A stretch of DNA of 59,258 nucleotides from Rhodoferax sp. Its GTDB lineage: Bacteria; Pseudomonadota; Gammaproteobacteria; Burkholderiales; Burkholderiaceae_C. The stretch spans positions 1 through 59,258 of the forward strand of contig JAIFLV010000042.1 in NCBI GenBank assembly GCA_020048895.1, in the 5' to 3' direction. The position numbers and the translations under genes are program-made. How positions within the stretch are numbered: the stretch's first letter is position 1; every line of letters starts with the position of its first letter. Below are positions 8,352 to 17,991 of the stretch, piece by piece. Under the pieces are notes generated by a model. It saw only the letters and a list, made by a program, of their open reading frames with translations. It was not told the DNA's origin and did no database searches.

Positions 8352-10229
8352 TCAGTTGGTGGTCACAATGCAGCCATTCTCATGGTGAAGAAAGTAGCCT
8401 TCCCACGCCAGCGCAACAAGATTGGCAAATGGCTTTGCTGCCGTGAAAGAAACGACCTGGTACAAGGCCGACTCATCGAGTACCCAGTTGACGCCCATCT
8501 TCCTGTACTGGCCCGTGGTGTCCACGATGGAATAGTTCCCGTAAGGCACGCCGTCGAACAGATAGCGCCCAACCTGTGTGCGGGGCTCAAAGAACCCGAT
8601 CCAGGAGTCAAATCCGTTGACGACCGGCATGGCTTTGAAAATGGTGCCGGTATCGTTGTTCCTGAGCTGCAGCTCCACGCTGTCAAGTCGCGCTCCGTAC
8701 GCATAGTTATGGGCAGTCGTGTAAAGCCGCAGGGTGAGAGACTTTTCAAGGCCTCTCATCTGTCCGACCAGCCGGTCGGCCTGATCGAGATGGGGCGAAA
8801 AGAACATTCCTGAGCAAAAGAGTTTGAGTCGTTCCTTGTAGGGGAATTCGGTTCGGTTGATGTAGTACATGTCTACGTAGTCGAGCGACTCCACCGTGGT
8901 GAGGAAAACATTCTGCTGGATCGCCAGCCGGTCCTTGAAGGTGGTCACTGCATTGCCTGGCAGCAGCGTGTTTGCGGGGTACTTGTAATGCTGATACTCA
9001 ATCAGGAGATTCAGTATTTTGACCTGCACGTCATACCAGTAAGCCATGTGATCGGCCACATCAGGGTATTGGTCCCTGGAAAAGCCGATGCGGTGCTGAA
9101 TCCCGCCCCAGATATCAAACAGTCCGCTCTCTCCAGGCGCATTGCTGACCAAGGTATTGTGAATCGTGACAAGGTCGGTCTGGAGGTCCCGGGACTCGAG
9201 GCGTTTTGCGAGCTCCTGTATCAAATCCGCATAGCCCGGCTCACTCGGGTCGGTCTGGGTTATGAAATAGAGCTGCTGGTAAGCGCTGTCAGCAAAGGAG
9301 CGAATTTCTGTCAGCGAATTGGCTTTGAGGTCGTACTTCGTTTGTGCAAGTTCCTGCAGAATCATTTCTCTGGACTTGATCGTCTGATCTTCGAGATGCT
9401 GAATCTCCGAAATCACGTTTCCCAGCATCACGCTTTGTTCGGCGAGCATGGCAACGATTTCTCCCTGCCTGTCCTTGGGTGCATTGCCCCAGCCAAAAGC
9501 CTCACTCATGACGTATCCAGCGGCTTGGGCTCCGACATAACTGAGCGCCCCACTGACAACTGCACCAGCGATGAATCCGCCCGCTCCAGCCAACCTTGGA
9601 TTGCAGACTTCGGAGAAGCAGGGAGCCTCCTGCGTGGGCTTATCGATCTGGGCCGAAAGCTGATTCAGGTAGATCTGGAGCCCCCCCGCAGCATTCGCTG
9701 CCTGCATGAACTCATAGCGATTGAAACCACGGGCAAGAAAGTACGTGTCATTGATCGAATCAGCGCTGGACGGCAAGCGCAAATACCGCCAGACCGCCGC
9801 GACCGCCTGCGCATTGGCCAGTTCCGGGTGCCGGCGGTGGTATGTCGATACCAGCGTGGAAACAGGATCCACCGCATAGAAGGCATAGCTATCGTGGTCA
9901 TGGTTTCGCACTTCGGTGCGAAGCGTCTGATTCATGCCGGGTCCGCCCTGACCGACCGTCCCACCGGTCACCTCAATGTCGAAGTCTGCGGGGAGCTGTG
10001 ACGGGTAGCGCAGGAGGAACGAACCATTTGCACGTGTTTCGTTCGTCTCGGAGTAGAGCATTTCGCCATCGGTACTCCTGATGGTCACCGTGCTGCCAGA
10101 CACTGGCGCCTCCAACACCACCGAGCCCGAGACGAGAGTGACATCCTCACCGGAGCCGCAGGATGACAACCCCAAAGTCACAAGAAGGATGGAGAGAACG
10201 GCATCGCGCCGGTAGGCAAGTTTCGTCAT
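8352..10229 (-). CDS. Large outer-membrane-type lipoprotein of unknown function
   Basis: This 625-residue protein has a lipoprotein signal ending in the lipobox LSSC (Cys24). It is followed by a beta-sandwich-like segment (GSVVLEAPVSGSTVTIRST...GSFLLRYP) resembling carboxypeptidase-regulatory-like domains. The rest is mostly helical with no motif I recognise; a glycine/alanine-rich membrane-active-looking stretch (GGFIAGAVVSGALSYVGAQA) lies near residue 240. The ATG at 10229 is chosen because the signal peptide starts there; an earlier start at 10301 would put a charged tail before it. It is not an identifiable family to me. Confidence 0.7.
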   Translation of the reverse strand: MTKLAYRRDAVLSILLVTLGLSSCGSGEDVTLVSGSVVLEAPVSGSTVTIRSTDGEMLYSETNETRANGSFLLRYPSQLPADFDIEVTGGTVGQGGPGMNQTLRTEVRNHDHDSYAFYAVDPVSTLVSTYHRRHPELANAQAVAAVWRYLRLPSSADSINDTYFLARGFNRYEFMQAANAAGGLQIYLNQLSAQIDKPTQEAPCFSEVCNPRLAGAGGFIAGAVVSGALSYVGAQAAGYVMSEAFGWGNAPKDRQGEIVAMLAEQSVMLGNVISEIQHLEDQTIKSREMILQELAQTKYDLKANSLTEIRSFADSAYQQLYFITQTDPSEPGYADLIQELAKRLESRDLQTDLVTIHNTLVSNAPGESGLFDIWGGIQHRIGFSRDQYPDVADHMAYWYDVQVKILNLLIEYQHYKYPANTLLPGNAVTTFKDRLAIQQNVFLTTVESLDYVDMYYINRTEFPYKERLKLFCSGMFFSPHLDQADRLVGQMRGLEKSLTLRLYTTAHNYAYGARLDSVELQLRNNDTGTIFKAMPVVNGFDSWIGFFEPRTQVGRYLFDGVPYGNYSIVDTTGQYRKMGVNWVLDESALYQVVSFTAAKPFANLVALAWEGYFLHHENGCIVTTN

Positions 10230-10513
10230 GAGATCGCTTTCACGTAGCCAACGAAGCAGTCCATGCCAACAGCCTTTTCGGGGCTGGCATTCATCAGACA
10301 TGCTCCATCACTGTCGGTTCACGGTCTGTGTGTTGGCGCACGCAAGCTGTGTCATCGCTTGCACTTCGGATCGATCCAGGACGCAAAGGGTGTGCAGGGC
10401 AAGGTGGTGCGGTCGATGGTGAATACCAGGAATATGGCCTGCCAAGCCGTCTTGACCAGAAAGCCGCTACGGGTTGCAACACCGGCACGTGCGCAAGCGT
10501 CAAATAGATATTT

Positions 10514-12364
10514 CTAGACGGTGCGTACCTGCTTCAGATCAATGAGCCCAGCGCAGGCTTTTTCCAACGCATCCTGGCGCAGGGTGCGCATGCCATTGGC
10601 GCAAGCCAACGCAAAGACCTCCGATGTCGGCGCGCGCGCCTGAATAAGGTGCGCCATGCCGCCAATGTTTTCCAGCACCTCGTACACCCCCAGACGACCC
10701 TTGTACCCTCTGCCTCCACATCGACTGCAACCCCGCGCTTCGCGCAATGACACGGCCAGTGTCGGCAAACCAACGTCAGCGCTACCCGCATCCAGCAAGC
10801 GCAACCGGGCTGTTGCTGCAGGCAACGCCGTGCCGTGAACATAGTCCAGCGCCAGCGCGTCCAGTTCGACTTCTGTCAATACATGGCTCATCGAACAAGC
10901 CGGACAAAGGGCCCTGACTAATCGCTGCGCCACAATGGCTATGAGCGAATCACCAAAGTTCAGCGGATCCATGCCCAGATCCAATAGTCGGATGACGCTT
11001 TCTGCCGCACTGTTGGTATGCAATGTCGACATCACCAGGTGACCGGTCAGCGAGGCCTCCACACACACACTGGCGGTTTCGGCATCGCGCACTTCTCCAA
11101 TCATGATCACATCCGGATCTGCACGCAGAAAGGCGCGCATCGCCGAGGCAAAAGTGACCCCGATTCTTGGATTGACCTGCAACTGGCGCAAACCCTTCTG
11201 GGTGATCTCGATCGGGTCTTCGGCCGTCCAAATCTTGCGAATGTCGGTGTTGATGTGAGCCAGTAGTGAATGCAGGGTGGTAGTCTTGCCCGAGCCCGTC
11301 GGCCCGCAGGCCAGAATAAGCCCGAACTGTCTGTCGCAGAGCGACTGAATGATCGCCTCGTCGCGACGCGAGAAGCCTAGTTTTCGCAAGGGAATGGGGT
11401 CGCTCGTTGCCAACAGGCGCATCACCACATCCTCAAAGTTGTCATGCGTGGGCAATATCGCCACCCGCAGTTCCAACTGTATGGATGCATAGTCGTTGAA
11501 GTTGATCTTTCCATCCTGCGGCCGGCGGTGCTCTGAAATGTCCAGTTTGCTCATGATCTTGATGCGAGACACCAGCGCTGCCCGCAACGCAAATGGCAGA
11601 GACAGATAGTTCTCCAAATCACCGTCTTTACGGAATCTGATTCTCGATATTTGGTCGCCAGGGTTGGTCTCGATGTGGATGTCAGAAGCGCCCGCCGCAT
11701 AGGCGTCTGCAATCATTTTGTTGACAAGCTGAATAACGCTGGAGCTGTCATTGGCTTGATTTACGTGTTGCGGTCCGCTGGATGCGTGCAATTCGTTCAA
11801 TGCCTTCGTTAGCAACAGTTGCACGTCAGTCTCCGCAACGGTGGGGTCTGCGAGCCCGATCTCGCGAAGGGCTGACCGCAGCCCAGCCGGCGGTGGGCTG
11901 GGTGCGGATGGATGGGCCAGGCGGTTTGTCAGATCGGCTTTGTCTGCCCAGACCAACGCTGTGATGTGGCCGGATGCTACTGAAACCTGATTTTGCAAAT
12001 CACGGTCAAGCGGAGTTGCCGAGCCCAGGTACAAAACGCTCTCAATCATTCCCAACGGTAGAACATGAAAATGCTGGGCCAACGTCCAAGGGAAACACGC
12101 CAATGCTGCCGGCTGGATCAGAAACGCCATAGCATCAATCTCCGGCGTGCGAACCATGTAGGCGCGGGCACGCTGGTAGTCGACCTCGGATATGGTGCCG
12201 CTGCTGACCAGAGCGTGTTCGTCACCATGCCCAGGAAACTTCAGAGGTGAAACAAGCGTCGCCAGGTCGCCAGAATCCAGCAAACCCAGTTCAAGCAACG
12301 CCTGCGAAAAAGTGCACAGTGCGGAACTTCGCGTCCGATGGAGCAGCCCCTGCAGGTCTTGCAT
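10514..12364 (-). CDS. GspE/PilB-type secretion or pilus ATPase (orphan)
   Basis: This protein of about 616 residues is a T2SSE family hexameric ATPase. The N-terminal part is MshEN/GspE-N-like. The C-terminal motor has Walker A (GPTGSGKTTT), the Asp box (TAEDPIE), Walker B (DPDVIMIGEVRD), the His box (GHLVMSTLHTN) and a tetracysteine zinc site (CPAC...CSRCGGRGYKG). I chose the ATG at 12364 because GGAAGG lies 8-9 bp upstream; in-frame starts at 12484 (ATG) and 12538 (GTG) lack one. No secretin, pseudopilin or platform gene is nearby, so which machine it drives cannot be told. Confidence 0.85.
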   Translation of the reverse strand: MQDLQGLLHRTRSSALCTFSQALLELGLLDSGDLATLVSPLKFPGHGDEHALVSSGTISEVDYQRARAYMVRTPEIDAMAFLIQPAALACFPWTLAQHFHVLPLGMIESVLYLGSATPLDRDLQNQVSVASGHITALVWADKADLTNRLAHPSAPSPPPAGLRSALREIGLADPTVAETDVQLLLTKALNELHASSGPQHVNQANDSSSVIQLVNKMIADAYAAGASDIHIETNPGDQISRIRFRKDGDLENYLSLPFALRAALVSRIKIMSKLDISEHRRPQDGKINFNDYASIQLELRVAILPTHDNFEDVVMRLLATSDPIPLRKLGFSRRDEAIIQSLCDRQFGLILACGPTGSGKTTTLHSLLAHINTDIRKIWTAEDPIEITQKGLRQLQVNPRIGVTFASAMRAFLRADPDVIMIGEVRDAETASVCVEASLTGHLVMSTLHTNSAAESVIRLLDLGMDPLNFGDSLIAIVAQRLVRALCPACSMSHVLTEVELDALALDYVHGTALPAATARLRLLDAGSADVGLPTLAVSLREARGCSRCGGRGYKGRLGVYEVLENIGGMAHLIQARAPTSEVFALACANGMRTLRQDALEKACAGLIDLKQVRTV

Positions 12365-12620
12365 CGTACGAACCCTTCCAGCAGTCCGTGGATGCAACCT
12401 GGCGCTCGGTACGCCCTTTGCTTCCCACGTGAGCGCCGAACTGTCGGTGGACAACGGACTCCTTGCATTCAAGACATTTGACATACGACTTGCCGGCAAA
12501 TTTTGTTTACTGGCGCAGTCACTGTCGCCGGCAGGCACAAACCCGGTCTGTGCGGTGGCGTACAGACGCTGGCGGTTGTGGAAAGCGATGCTTTTGCAAT
12601 GCGCATATCAGGAGATTGCC

Positions 12621-12761
12621 ATGATCGAAAACGTCGCAGACTTCGAGGTTATTGCGCGTGCTTTCCCAACGCTTGCCGAGGAGTTGCAGGCGACATGGAG
12701 TACTCCAAAGATCAGTGTCCTGAATCGGCGTGTAGCCGGTGTGGTTTCGCGCAAGCAATGA
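12621..12761 (+). CDS. Possible 46-residue small protein
   Basis: An ATG at 12621 is preceded by AGGAGA at 7-bp spacing and opens a frame reading MIENVADFEVIARAF, then PTLAEELQATWSTP and a basic tail. It lies in the gap between the GspE-type gene and the GGDEF gene. The ribosome binding site is good and the first half looks protein-like, but the length is short and I recognise no family. It could also be the start of a truncated longer gene. Confidence 0.35.
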   Translation: MIENVADFEVIARAFPTLAEELQATWSTPKISVLNRRVAGVVSRKQ

Positions 12762-12893
12762 CCTGCATTAATGCCACAAGCTATCGAACATGTATAAGCG
12801 GCAAGCAGTCTGGGAAACAGTAACGCCCTGCACCACGACTGCAGTTGACGATGTTGAACCCGTTCCCCGAACTCTGCATGAGCAGCTACGAAC

Positions 12894-15014
12894 ATGATAG
12901 TTGCCATGAACAACCAGACCAGATCAAGAATCTCGCCGTGGCGCTCTTTCAAGACGCGGGTGACACTGCTCACGCTGGGTATTTTCGTATTCGGAATCTG
13001 GGCGCTCTCGTTCTACGCGAGCCACATGCTGAAAGTGGACATGCAACGAGTGCTGGGCGCGCAGCAGTTTCAGGCCGCTTCTTTTGTGGCGGCAGATATC
13101 GATGAAGAACTCACCGAGCGCACGGTGGCGCTGGAACGCATAGCAAATGAACTGGACGGTCGTCTGGTTTGCAATCCGGCGGCGCTACAGGCCCGCCTGG
13201 AGCAGAGACCGCTCCTGCAAAACCTGTTCAACGGTGGCGTATTCGCCACGGATGCCAAGGGCACGGCGATTGCCGATGTGCCACTCTCCGCTGGCCGCAC
13301 GGACACCAATTACCTGGACCGCGAATCCGTGTCCGGCCCGCTCAAAACGGGCAAAACGGGCATTGGTCGCCCGGCCATGGGAAAGAAGCTGGGGTCCCCG
13401 ATTTTCAGCATCGTTGCCCCGATCCGCGACGGCACCGGTGCGGCAATTGGCACGCTGGTAGGGACCATCAATTTGGGAGAGCCCAATTTTCTGGGCTCCA
13501 TCACACAGGGTCACTATGGCGCGACAGGAGGCTACTTGCTGATGGCACCACAACACCAACTGTTTGTGACTGCCTCAGACCGGACCCGCATCATGCAGCC
13601 ACTGCCTCTGCCCGGCATCAACCCCATGCACGACCGCTATATGCAGGGTTTTGAAGGCTACGGGGTTGGCATCAACTCCAGAGGCGTGGAGGAGCTCTCT
13701 GCAGCAAAGGCCATTCCGGTAGCCGGCTGGTTGCTCGCAGTTGTCATGCCGTCCGCAGAAGCGTTTGCACCGGTTGTTTCCATGGAGCAACGCATGCTGT
13801 GGGCAACCGCCCTTTTGACCGCATTGGTCGGCGGGCTGACCTGGTGGATGCTGCATGGCCAACTGGCCCCGATGCTCAAGACGGCACAAACGCTGACTCT
13901 TCTGGCAACGAACCGCCTGCCGGTCAAGCCACTGCATGTCACCCGCCAGGATGAAGTTGGCGCCATGGTGGCTGGCTTCAATCACCTGCTGGAAACCTTG
14001 GAGAAGCGGGAGACTGCGCTCACAGACAGCGAGTTTCGCTGGAAGTTCGCCATCGAGGGCGCTGGCGACGGCCTGTGGGACTGGGACGTGCCGCACAGCA
14101 CGGTGTTCTTCAGCACCCGCTGGAAAGAAATGCTGGGATTCACCCAGGACGAGATTGGATGCGGCCTGGACGAATGGAGCAAGCGGGTGCACCCCGACGA
14201 CCTGGAGCGCGTCATGACTGACGTGCAAGCCCATCTGAACGGCTTGACTCCCGTTTACGCCAATGAGCACCGTGTCAACTGCAAGGATGGCCGCTGGAAG
14301 TGGATCCTTGACCGGGGTCTGGTGGTGAGCCGCGATGCCTCAGGCAAGGCATTGCGGGTTATCGGCACGCATACCGACGTTACCGACCGGCATCAGGCCG
14401 AGGCCGAGGCCGTGCGCCGCGCGTTAGAGGAGAAAACCCGCCAACTGGCATTCTTCGATCCCCTCACGATGCTACCCAACCGGCGCCTCCTCGATGACCG
14501 GCTGAGCCAGACACTGGCGGCCAGCAAACGCAGCGGGCTTTACGGTGCCTTGATGTTTCTGGACCTGGACAACTTCAAGCCGTTGAACGACACCCATGGG
14601 CACGCTGCCGGGGATTTACTGCTGACGGAAGTGGCACGGCGATTGACTTCCTTTGTGCGCGAGACCGACACGGTGGCCCGCATCGGAGGCGACGAGTTCG
14701 TGGTGCTGCTGAACGAGCTCCACGCGGATACAACTATTTCTGCAGAGCAAGCCGGCGCTGTGGCCGAGAAGATCCGCGGTGCACTGGCAGCGCCCTACCT
14801 GCTGACGATGACGCAGCCGGGCGGACAACTCACCACGTTGGAGCACCATTGCAGTGCCAGCATCGGCGTGGCGCTGTTCGTCAACCACCTGTCCAGTCAG
14901 GTCGACCTGATGAAGTGGGCCGATGCGGCCATGTACCAAGCCAAAGATGCCGGGCGCAATGTGGTGCGGTTTTATGATCCAGACAAGCCAGTCAACCCCG
15001 CAGACACTGCGTAA
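12894..15014 (+). CDS. Membrane-bound PAS-GGDEF diguanylate cyclase
   Basis: This 706-residue protein should synthesise c-di-GMP. The first membrane segment (LLTLGIFVFGIWALSFYA) is followed by a periplasmic Cache-like sensor of about 250 residues, a second segment (MLWATALLTALVGGLTWWML), a HAMP-like linker, a PAS fold (FAIEGAGDGLWDWDV...TDVTDRHQ) and a GGDEF domain. The active-site motif RIGGDEF is intact, and RETD lies 5 residues before it, a canonical inhibitory I-site. The start is uncertain (12894 or 12906); neither has a strong ribosome binding site. It is convergent with the lipoprotein gene that follows. Confidence 0.88.
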   Translation: MIVAMNNQTRSRISPWRSFKTRVTLLTLGIFVFGIWALSFYASHMLKVDMQRVLGAQQFQAASFVAADIDEELTERTVALERIANELDGRLVCNPAALQARLEQRPLLQNLFNGGVFATDAKGTAIADVPLSAGRTDTNYLDRESVSGPLKTGKTGIGRPAMGKKLGSPIFSIVAPIRDGTGAAIGTLVGTINLGEPNFLGSITQGHYGATGGYLLMAPQHQLFVTASDRTRIMQPLPLPGINPMHDRYMQGFEGYGVGINSRGVEELSAAKAIPVAGWLLAVVMPSAEAFAPVVSMEQRMLWATALLTALVGGLTWWMLHGQLAPMLKTAQTLTLLATNRLPVKPLHVTRQDEVGAMVAGFNHLLETLEKRETALTDSEFRWKFAIEGAGDGLWDWDVPHSTVFFSTRWKEMLGFTQDEIGCGLDEWSKRVHPDDLERVMTDVQAHLNGLTPVYANEHRVNCKDGRWKWILDRGLVVSRDASGKALRVIGTHTDVTDRHQAEAEAVRRALEEKTRQLAFFDPLTMLPNRRLLDDRLSQTLAASKRSGLYGALMFLDLDNFKPLNDTHGHAAGDLLLTEVARRLTSFVRETDTVARIGGDEFVVLLNELHADTTISAEQAGAVAEKIRGALAAPYLLTMTQPGGQLTTLEHHCSASIGVALFVNHLSSQVDLMKWADAAMYQAKDAGRNVVRFYDPDKPVNPADTA

Positions 15015-15016
15015 AA

Positions 15017-15044
15017 GGGACTACTTGCTTATCGAAAAAGTCCC
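15017..15044. terminator. Hairpin between convergent genes
   Basis: GGGACT (15017-15022) and AGTCCC (15039-15044) can pair around a 16-base loop between the GGDEF gene end and the opposite lipoprotein gene, partly overlapping the latter's 3' end. It may act as a terminator for the plus-strand gene; the long loop makes it weak. Confidence 0.3.
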
Positions 15045-16814
15045 GTTGCAGCCCCCCGCTGGGTCGTCCCAGGTGCCGCTCATGGTGTTGCCGCTGATGC
15101 GGCCGGTGAAGGTCAGGCCTTGAGAAGGGTAGGTGCCAGAGACGGAATTTCCGGTCAAAGACCCAATCACATCACCACTGAGCACCGAGCCTGCCACGGT
15201 CACGCTCACCGGGGTCGAGTCCCAGCAGAAAAAGCTGGACGTCGTTTTGTCGGTTACAGCTACGCCGCGGTAAGTGCCATCAAAATTCATCATCACACCC
15301 GCCAGGCTCGTCGATACGCTGGCACCGGTGTCGCCCCGCGTCACCGTCACCGTCCCGCTTTGCCCCAATACGGTCACCGACCAGGTCAGCGTGCCGTTGC
15401 CTGAGAGCGATTTGCTGGCCCCCACCACCGATGCGTTGGTGACCCCCAAAACCACGCTGGTCAGTGCCTTGATGTCTTGCAGCGTGGCACTGACGCTATA
15501 GGTCACGGACGATTCATCAGCCGACTGACGCTCAGCCACCAGTGAGATGCCGCCGTTCATGATTGGCACATCGGGCGTGTCGGGCAAGATTTGCTGCACG
15601 ATGGCCAGCTGCGACTCAATCGGCAGCTTGTCCAGCGCGTCGAGTACCACTTGAGGCAACTGGGTGGCGCTTACCACCACCGGCTTGTTGTCGGCATCGA
15701 CATAGCTGCCCGGATAGGTATAGGGGTAATTCAACGCCTTCACACGCGCCAAGTAGGCAGTCTTGAAATCTTCATCGAACTTGGTGAGGGTCAGGGTTTC
15801 GGCACCAAACGACACCTTGTTCTCCTGAAACAACTCGCTCACCTTGCCCGTGACATAGGTGAGCTTGTTGGTCGTGTCAAGCAAGGTAAGTGATTTGCTA
15901 AACAGGCCATTGATGGACACCACTTCACTCACGCCGGCAATGGTGCGCACCAGGGTTGATTTTTCAAACACGTCATCAAGGGCGCCATCGCGTCCTATGG
16001 CCAGTTCGGCACCGCTTTTGGTCACCTTGATCACTGCATCTGCGGTGCTGATGAGCGCTGAGCCGGTTTCGAACACCGTCATTACGCCACCGGCGGCACC
16101 CGCTGTGAGCAGTGTGCTTCCGACCGTCACGACCAGGCCCGAGGCATCCCTGACCAGCGCTGCCTGGGTGATGCGCTGGGTTTCGATAGCAGCCTGGTCC
16201 AGATAGGCCTCACTGGTCAGCCCGTTCATGGCGTTGTTCAGAATCAGCTGGGCGCGCTTTGCGCTCACCTGGTATTGCTGCATCAGCGTGATGATGGGCC
16301 ACCGGGACTTGGAACTGTTGAGCACCGCCAGAACCTCCTGGGGTGAGACCGCATCTGTCGCCGCAGTCAGGCTGGCGTGTGGCGACACCAGCACCGCTGG
16401 CCTCGCGGCGGTGGCCACCATGGCATTCGCGCTCTGTTCAGTCTGCTGCGCGTACACGTTCAGGATGCCAAGCGCCTGGTTGGCGCTGGCCTTGCGTTGC
16501 AGGTATGTGGCGAAATCGGTTGTTTTGATGTCGGTGAACGCAAAGGTATTCACAGCGAGGATAGCCTGCACCAGCGCACCGGCGGTGATGGCCAGATCAC
16601 TGGTGACCTTGAGCAGAGCAGGATCAGTGGCAGCCATATCACCGGTCGTGATTTTGATCGAGATCACTGCGGGCACGACCACACTGGTGTCGGTGTCGGT
16701 GTCGGTGTCGGTGGCGGTGGTACTGTCACTGCCACCACATGAGGCGACGAGGGTACTGGCGGCGAGCGCGATGGCGGTGAGAACCAGGGCTGTCCTGCGT
16801 TGGTAGTTTTTCAT
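15021..16814 (-). CDS. Large lipoprotein of unknown function with a Thr-Asp repeat
   Basis: This 597-residue protein has a lipoprotein signal ending in VASC (Cys26). Right after the lipid anchor comes a (Thr-Asp)n linker encoded by tandem hexamers. A long helical region follows, then a C-terminal beta-rich domain (SVTVAGSVLSGDVIGSLTGN, then GRISGNTMSGTWDDP) resembling a strand-repeat structure. I recognise no family for the middle part. The ATG at 16814 is chosen because it begins the signal peptide. No enzyme motif is visible. Confidence 0.7.
   Translation of the reverse strand: MKNYQRRTALVLTAIALAASTLVASCGGSDSTTATDTDTDTDTSVVVPAVISIKITTGDMAATDPALLKVTSDLAITAGALVQAILAVNTFAFTDIKTTDFATYLQRKASANQALGILNVYAQQTEQSANAMVATAARPAVLVSPHASLTAATDAVSPQEVLAVLNSSKSRWPIITLMQQYQVSAKRAQLILNNAMNGLTSEAYLDQAAIETQRITQAALVRDASGLVVTVGSTLLTAGAAGGVMTVFETGSALISTADAVIKVTKSGAELAIGRDGALDDVFEKSTLVRTIAGVSEVVSINGLFSKSLTLLDTTNKLTYVTGKVSELFQENKVSFGAETLTLTKFDEDFKTAYLARVKALNYPYTYPGSYVDADNKPVVVSATQLPQVVLDALDKLPIESQLAIVQQILPDTPDVPIMNGGISLVAERQSADESSVTYSVSATLQDIKALTSVVLGVTNASVVGASKSLSGNGTLTWSVTVLGQSGTVTVTRGDTGASVSTSLAGVMMNFDGTYRGVAVTDKTTSSFFCWDSTPVSVTVAGSVLSGDVIGSLTGNSVSGTYPSQGLTFTGRISGNTMSGTWDDPAGGCNGTFSISK
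16686..16715. repeat. Tandem GGTGTC hexamer repeat inside a lipoprotein gene
   Basis: Four perfect GGTGTC copies (16686-16709) and one degenerate GGTGGC copy. On the coding (minus) strand this encodes alternating Asp-Thr just after the lipidated Cys. Changes in copy number would stay in frame and alter only linker length. Confidence 0.85.
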
Positions 16815-17223
16815 GAGTGTTCCTGTTGATGAGGTGCAGTCGTGTACTTCCAACTGCTCACCAGGCCTGCACCAGAACCTGGTGAGTTATGTTGCGGGTC
16901 AGTACCGTCCGTTAACCCCCCGGTCAAGCCTCCAGCCAATGATGCTGAAGGTGTCCTGAGTGCTGACGACTGCAGAGCGAGTCAGGGGAAGGCTAAGCAA
17001 CAAGCCCTGCGCAAGCGGGTGAAGTTTCATCGTTGCCTCCAGGTGGGTTGAGGCATCCATGATTCAGCCAGCGCCTGTAGGGGTCTGTACGCTGGCGCAC
17101 GACGAGAGCCGGCGGCCGTTACCTCCGCCCTGAAGGGCGAGTACGGTTCCATCACCCCACAGTAACGTTGCTGGAAACCGGGCCGCAATTCGGTCTTAGC
17201 GCGCGTCAGACTTGCGTAACACG
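16815..17223. other. 409-bp intergenic region, nothing supported
   Basis: I see no convincing gene here. A short plus-strand open frame lacks a ribosome binding site. I checked for a c-di-GMP or cobalamin riboswitch upstream of the lipoprotein gene and found no conserved core. GCTACTTATTTTGTAGC (17222-17238) is an inverted repeat that spans the stop codon of the following minus-strand gene. Confidence 0.4.
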
Positions 17224-17991
17224 CTACTTATTTTGTAGCGAAGCCTTTTCCCAGAAGCTTCCAGCGAGCATTGCCCGCCGCTTGTCCTGATCGAACTTCT
17301 CGATGGCGTATCGCAGCATGGTGCGGGGCATGGCGGCGTGATGCCGGGCCAGGAAGGCTTCCAGCACCGCCGTGTTGCGGTTACCCACTTCGCGCAGCAT
17401 CCAGCCGCAGGCCTTGTGCATCAGGTCATGCTTGTCGCTCAATGACTTCTCGACCAGTTGCAATGTCTCGGTGAAGTCGTTGTTGCGAATGAAGGCAAAG
17501 GTGGACAGGATCGCGATGCGCCGGTCCCACAGTGATTTGGACGCCAGCAGCTCGTACAGCACGGTACGGTCACGCTGCAGCAAGTGGGGCCCGGCGATGA
17601 AGGGCGCTGCACTGTCTACCAGGTTCCAGTTGTTGACGCGATGCCGTTGCTTGAGAAACAGCGCATAGACGGCGTCCCGCATCGCGTCATCGCCCCGGGC
17701 GTAGTGTTGCACCAGCACCAGCAGTGCGAGCAACCGAGCCTCGTTGTAGGGTGACGCCAGCAGTTTGCGGCAGTCCGGCAGCGGGAGATGCCTGAAACGC
17801 TTTGCCAGTGTGCGCACGTTTGGCACCACAATGCCAAGAAACTGGTCGCCTTCGCCGTACTGGCCTTTGCCGGTCTTGAAGTAGCCCGCCAGGAAGCGGG
17901 CTTTCTCCGGATTGGGAAGCGCCTGCAGGGCGTCATGGGCTTGTTCAAAGTCGACCCTGTCGGGCTGCTTGGGAGTGGTCGCCTTCCTCAT
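17224..17991 (-). CDS. DNA alkylation repair protein (AlkD-like DNA glycosylase)
   Basis: This 255-residue HEAT-like repeat protein matches the AlkD family, which excises N3- and N7-alkylated purines. Landmarks are FKTGKGQYGEGDQFLGIVVP, VRTLAKRF, NEARLLALLVLVQHY, VNNWNLVDSAAPFI and DLMHKACGWMLREVGNR. The ATG at 17991 forms an ATGA overlap with the stop of the upstream ligase gene, so the two are translationally coupled. The pairing of a repair glycosylase with an acyl-CoA ligase gives no obvious joint function. Confidence 0.88.
   Translation of the reverse strand: MRKATTPKQPDRVDFEQAHDALQALPNPEKARFLAGYFKTGKGQYGEGDQFLGIVVPNVRTLAKRFRHLPLPDCRKLLASPYNEARLLALLVLVQHYARGDDAMRDAVYALFLKQRHRVNNWNLVDSAAPFIAGPHLLQRDRTVLYELLASKSLWDRRIAILSTFAFIRNNDFTETLQLVEKSLSDKHDLMHKACGWMLREVGNRNTAVLEAFLARHHAAMPRTMLRYAIEKFDQDKRRAMLAGSFWEKASLQNK

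Noticed and set aside
12608..12973. Minus-strand 121-residue frame before the GGDEF gene
   Set aside because: It overlaps the GGDEF start and the better-supported small frame at 12621, has no ribosome binding site and no recognisable character.
16861..17040. Possible c-di-GMP or cobalamin riboswitch upstream of the lipoprotein gene
   Set aside because: The minus strand contains GGCTGGAGGCTTGACCGG but none of the other conserved blocks in the right order.
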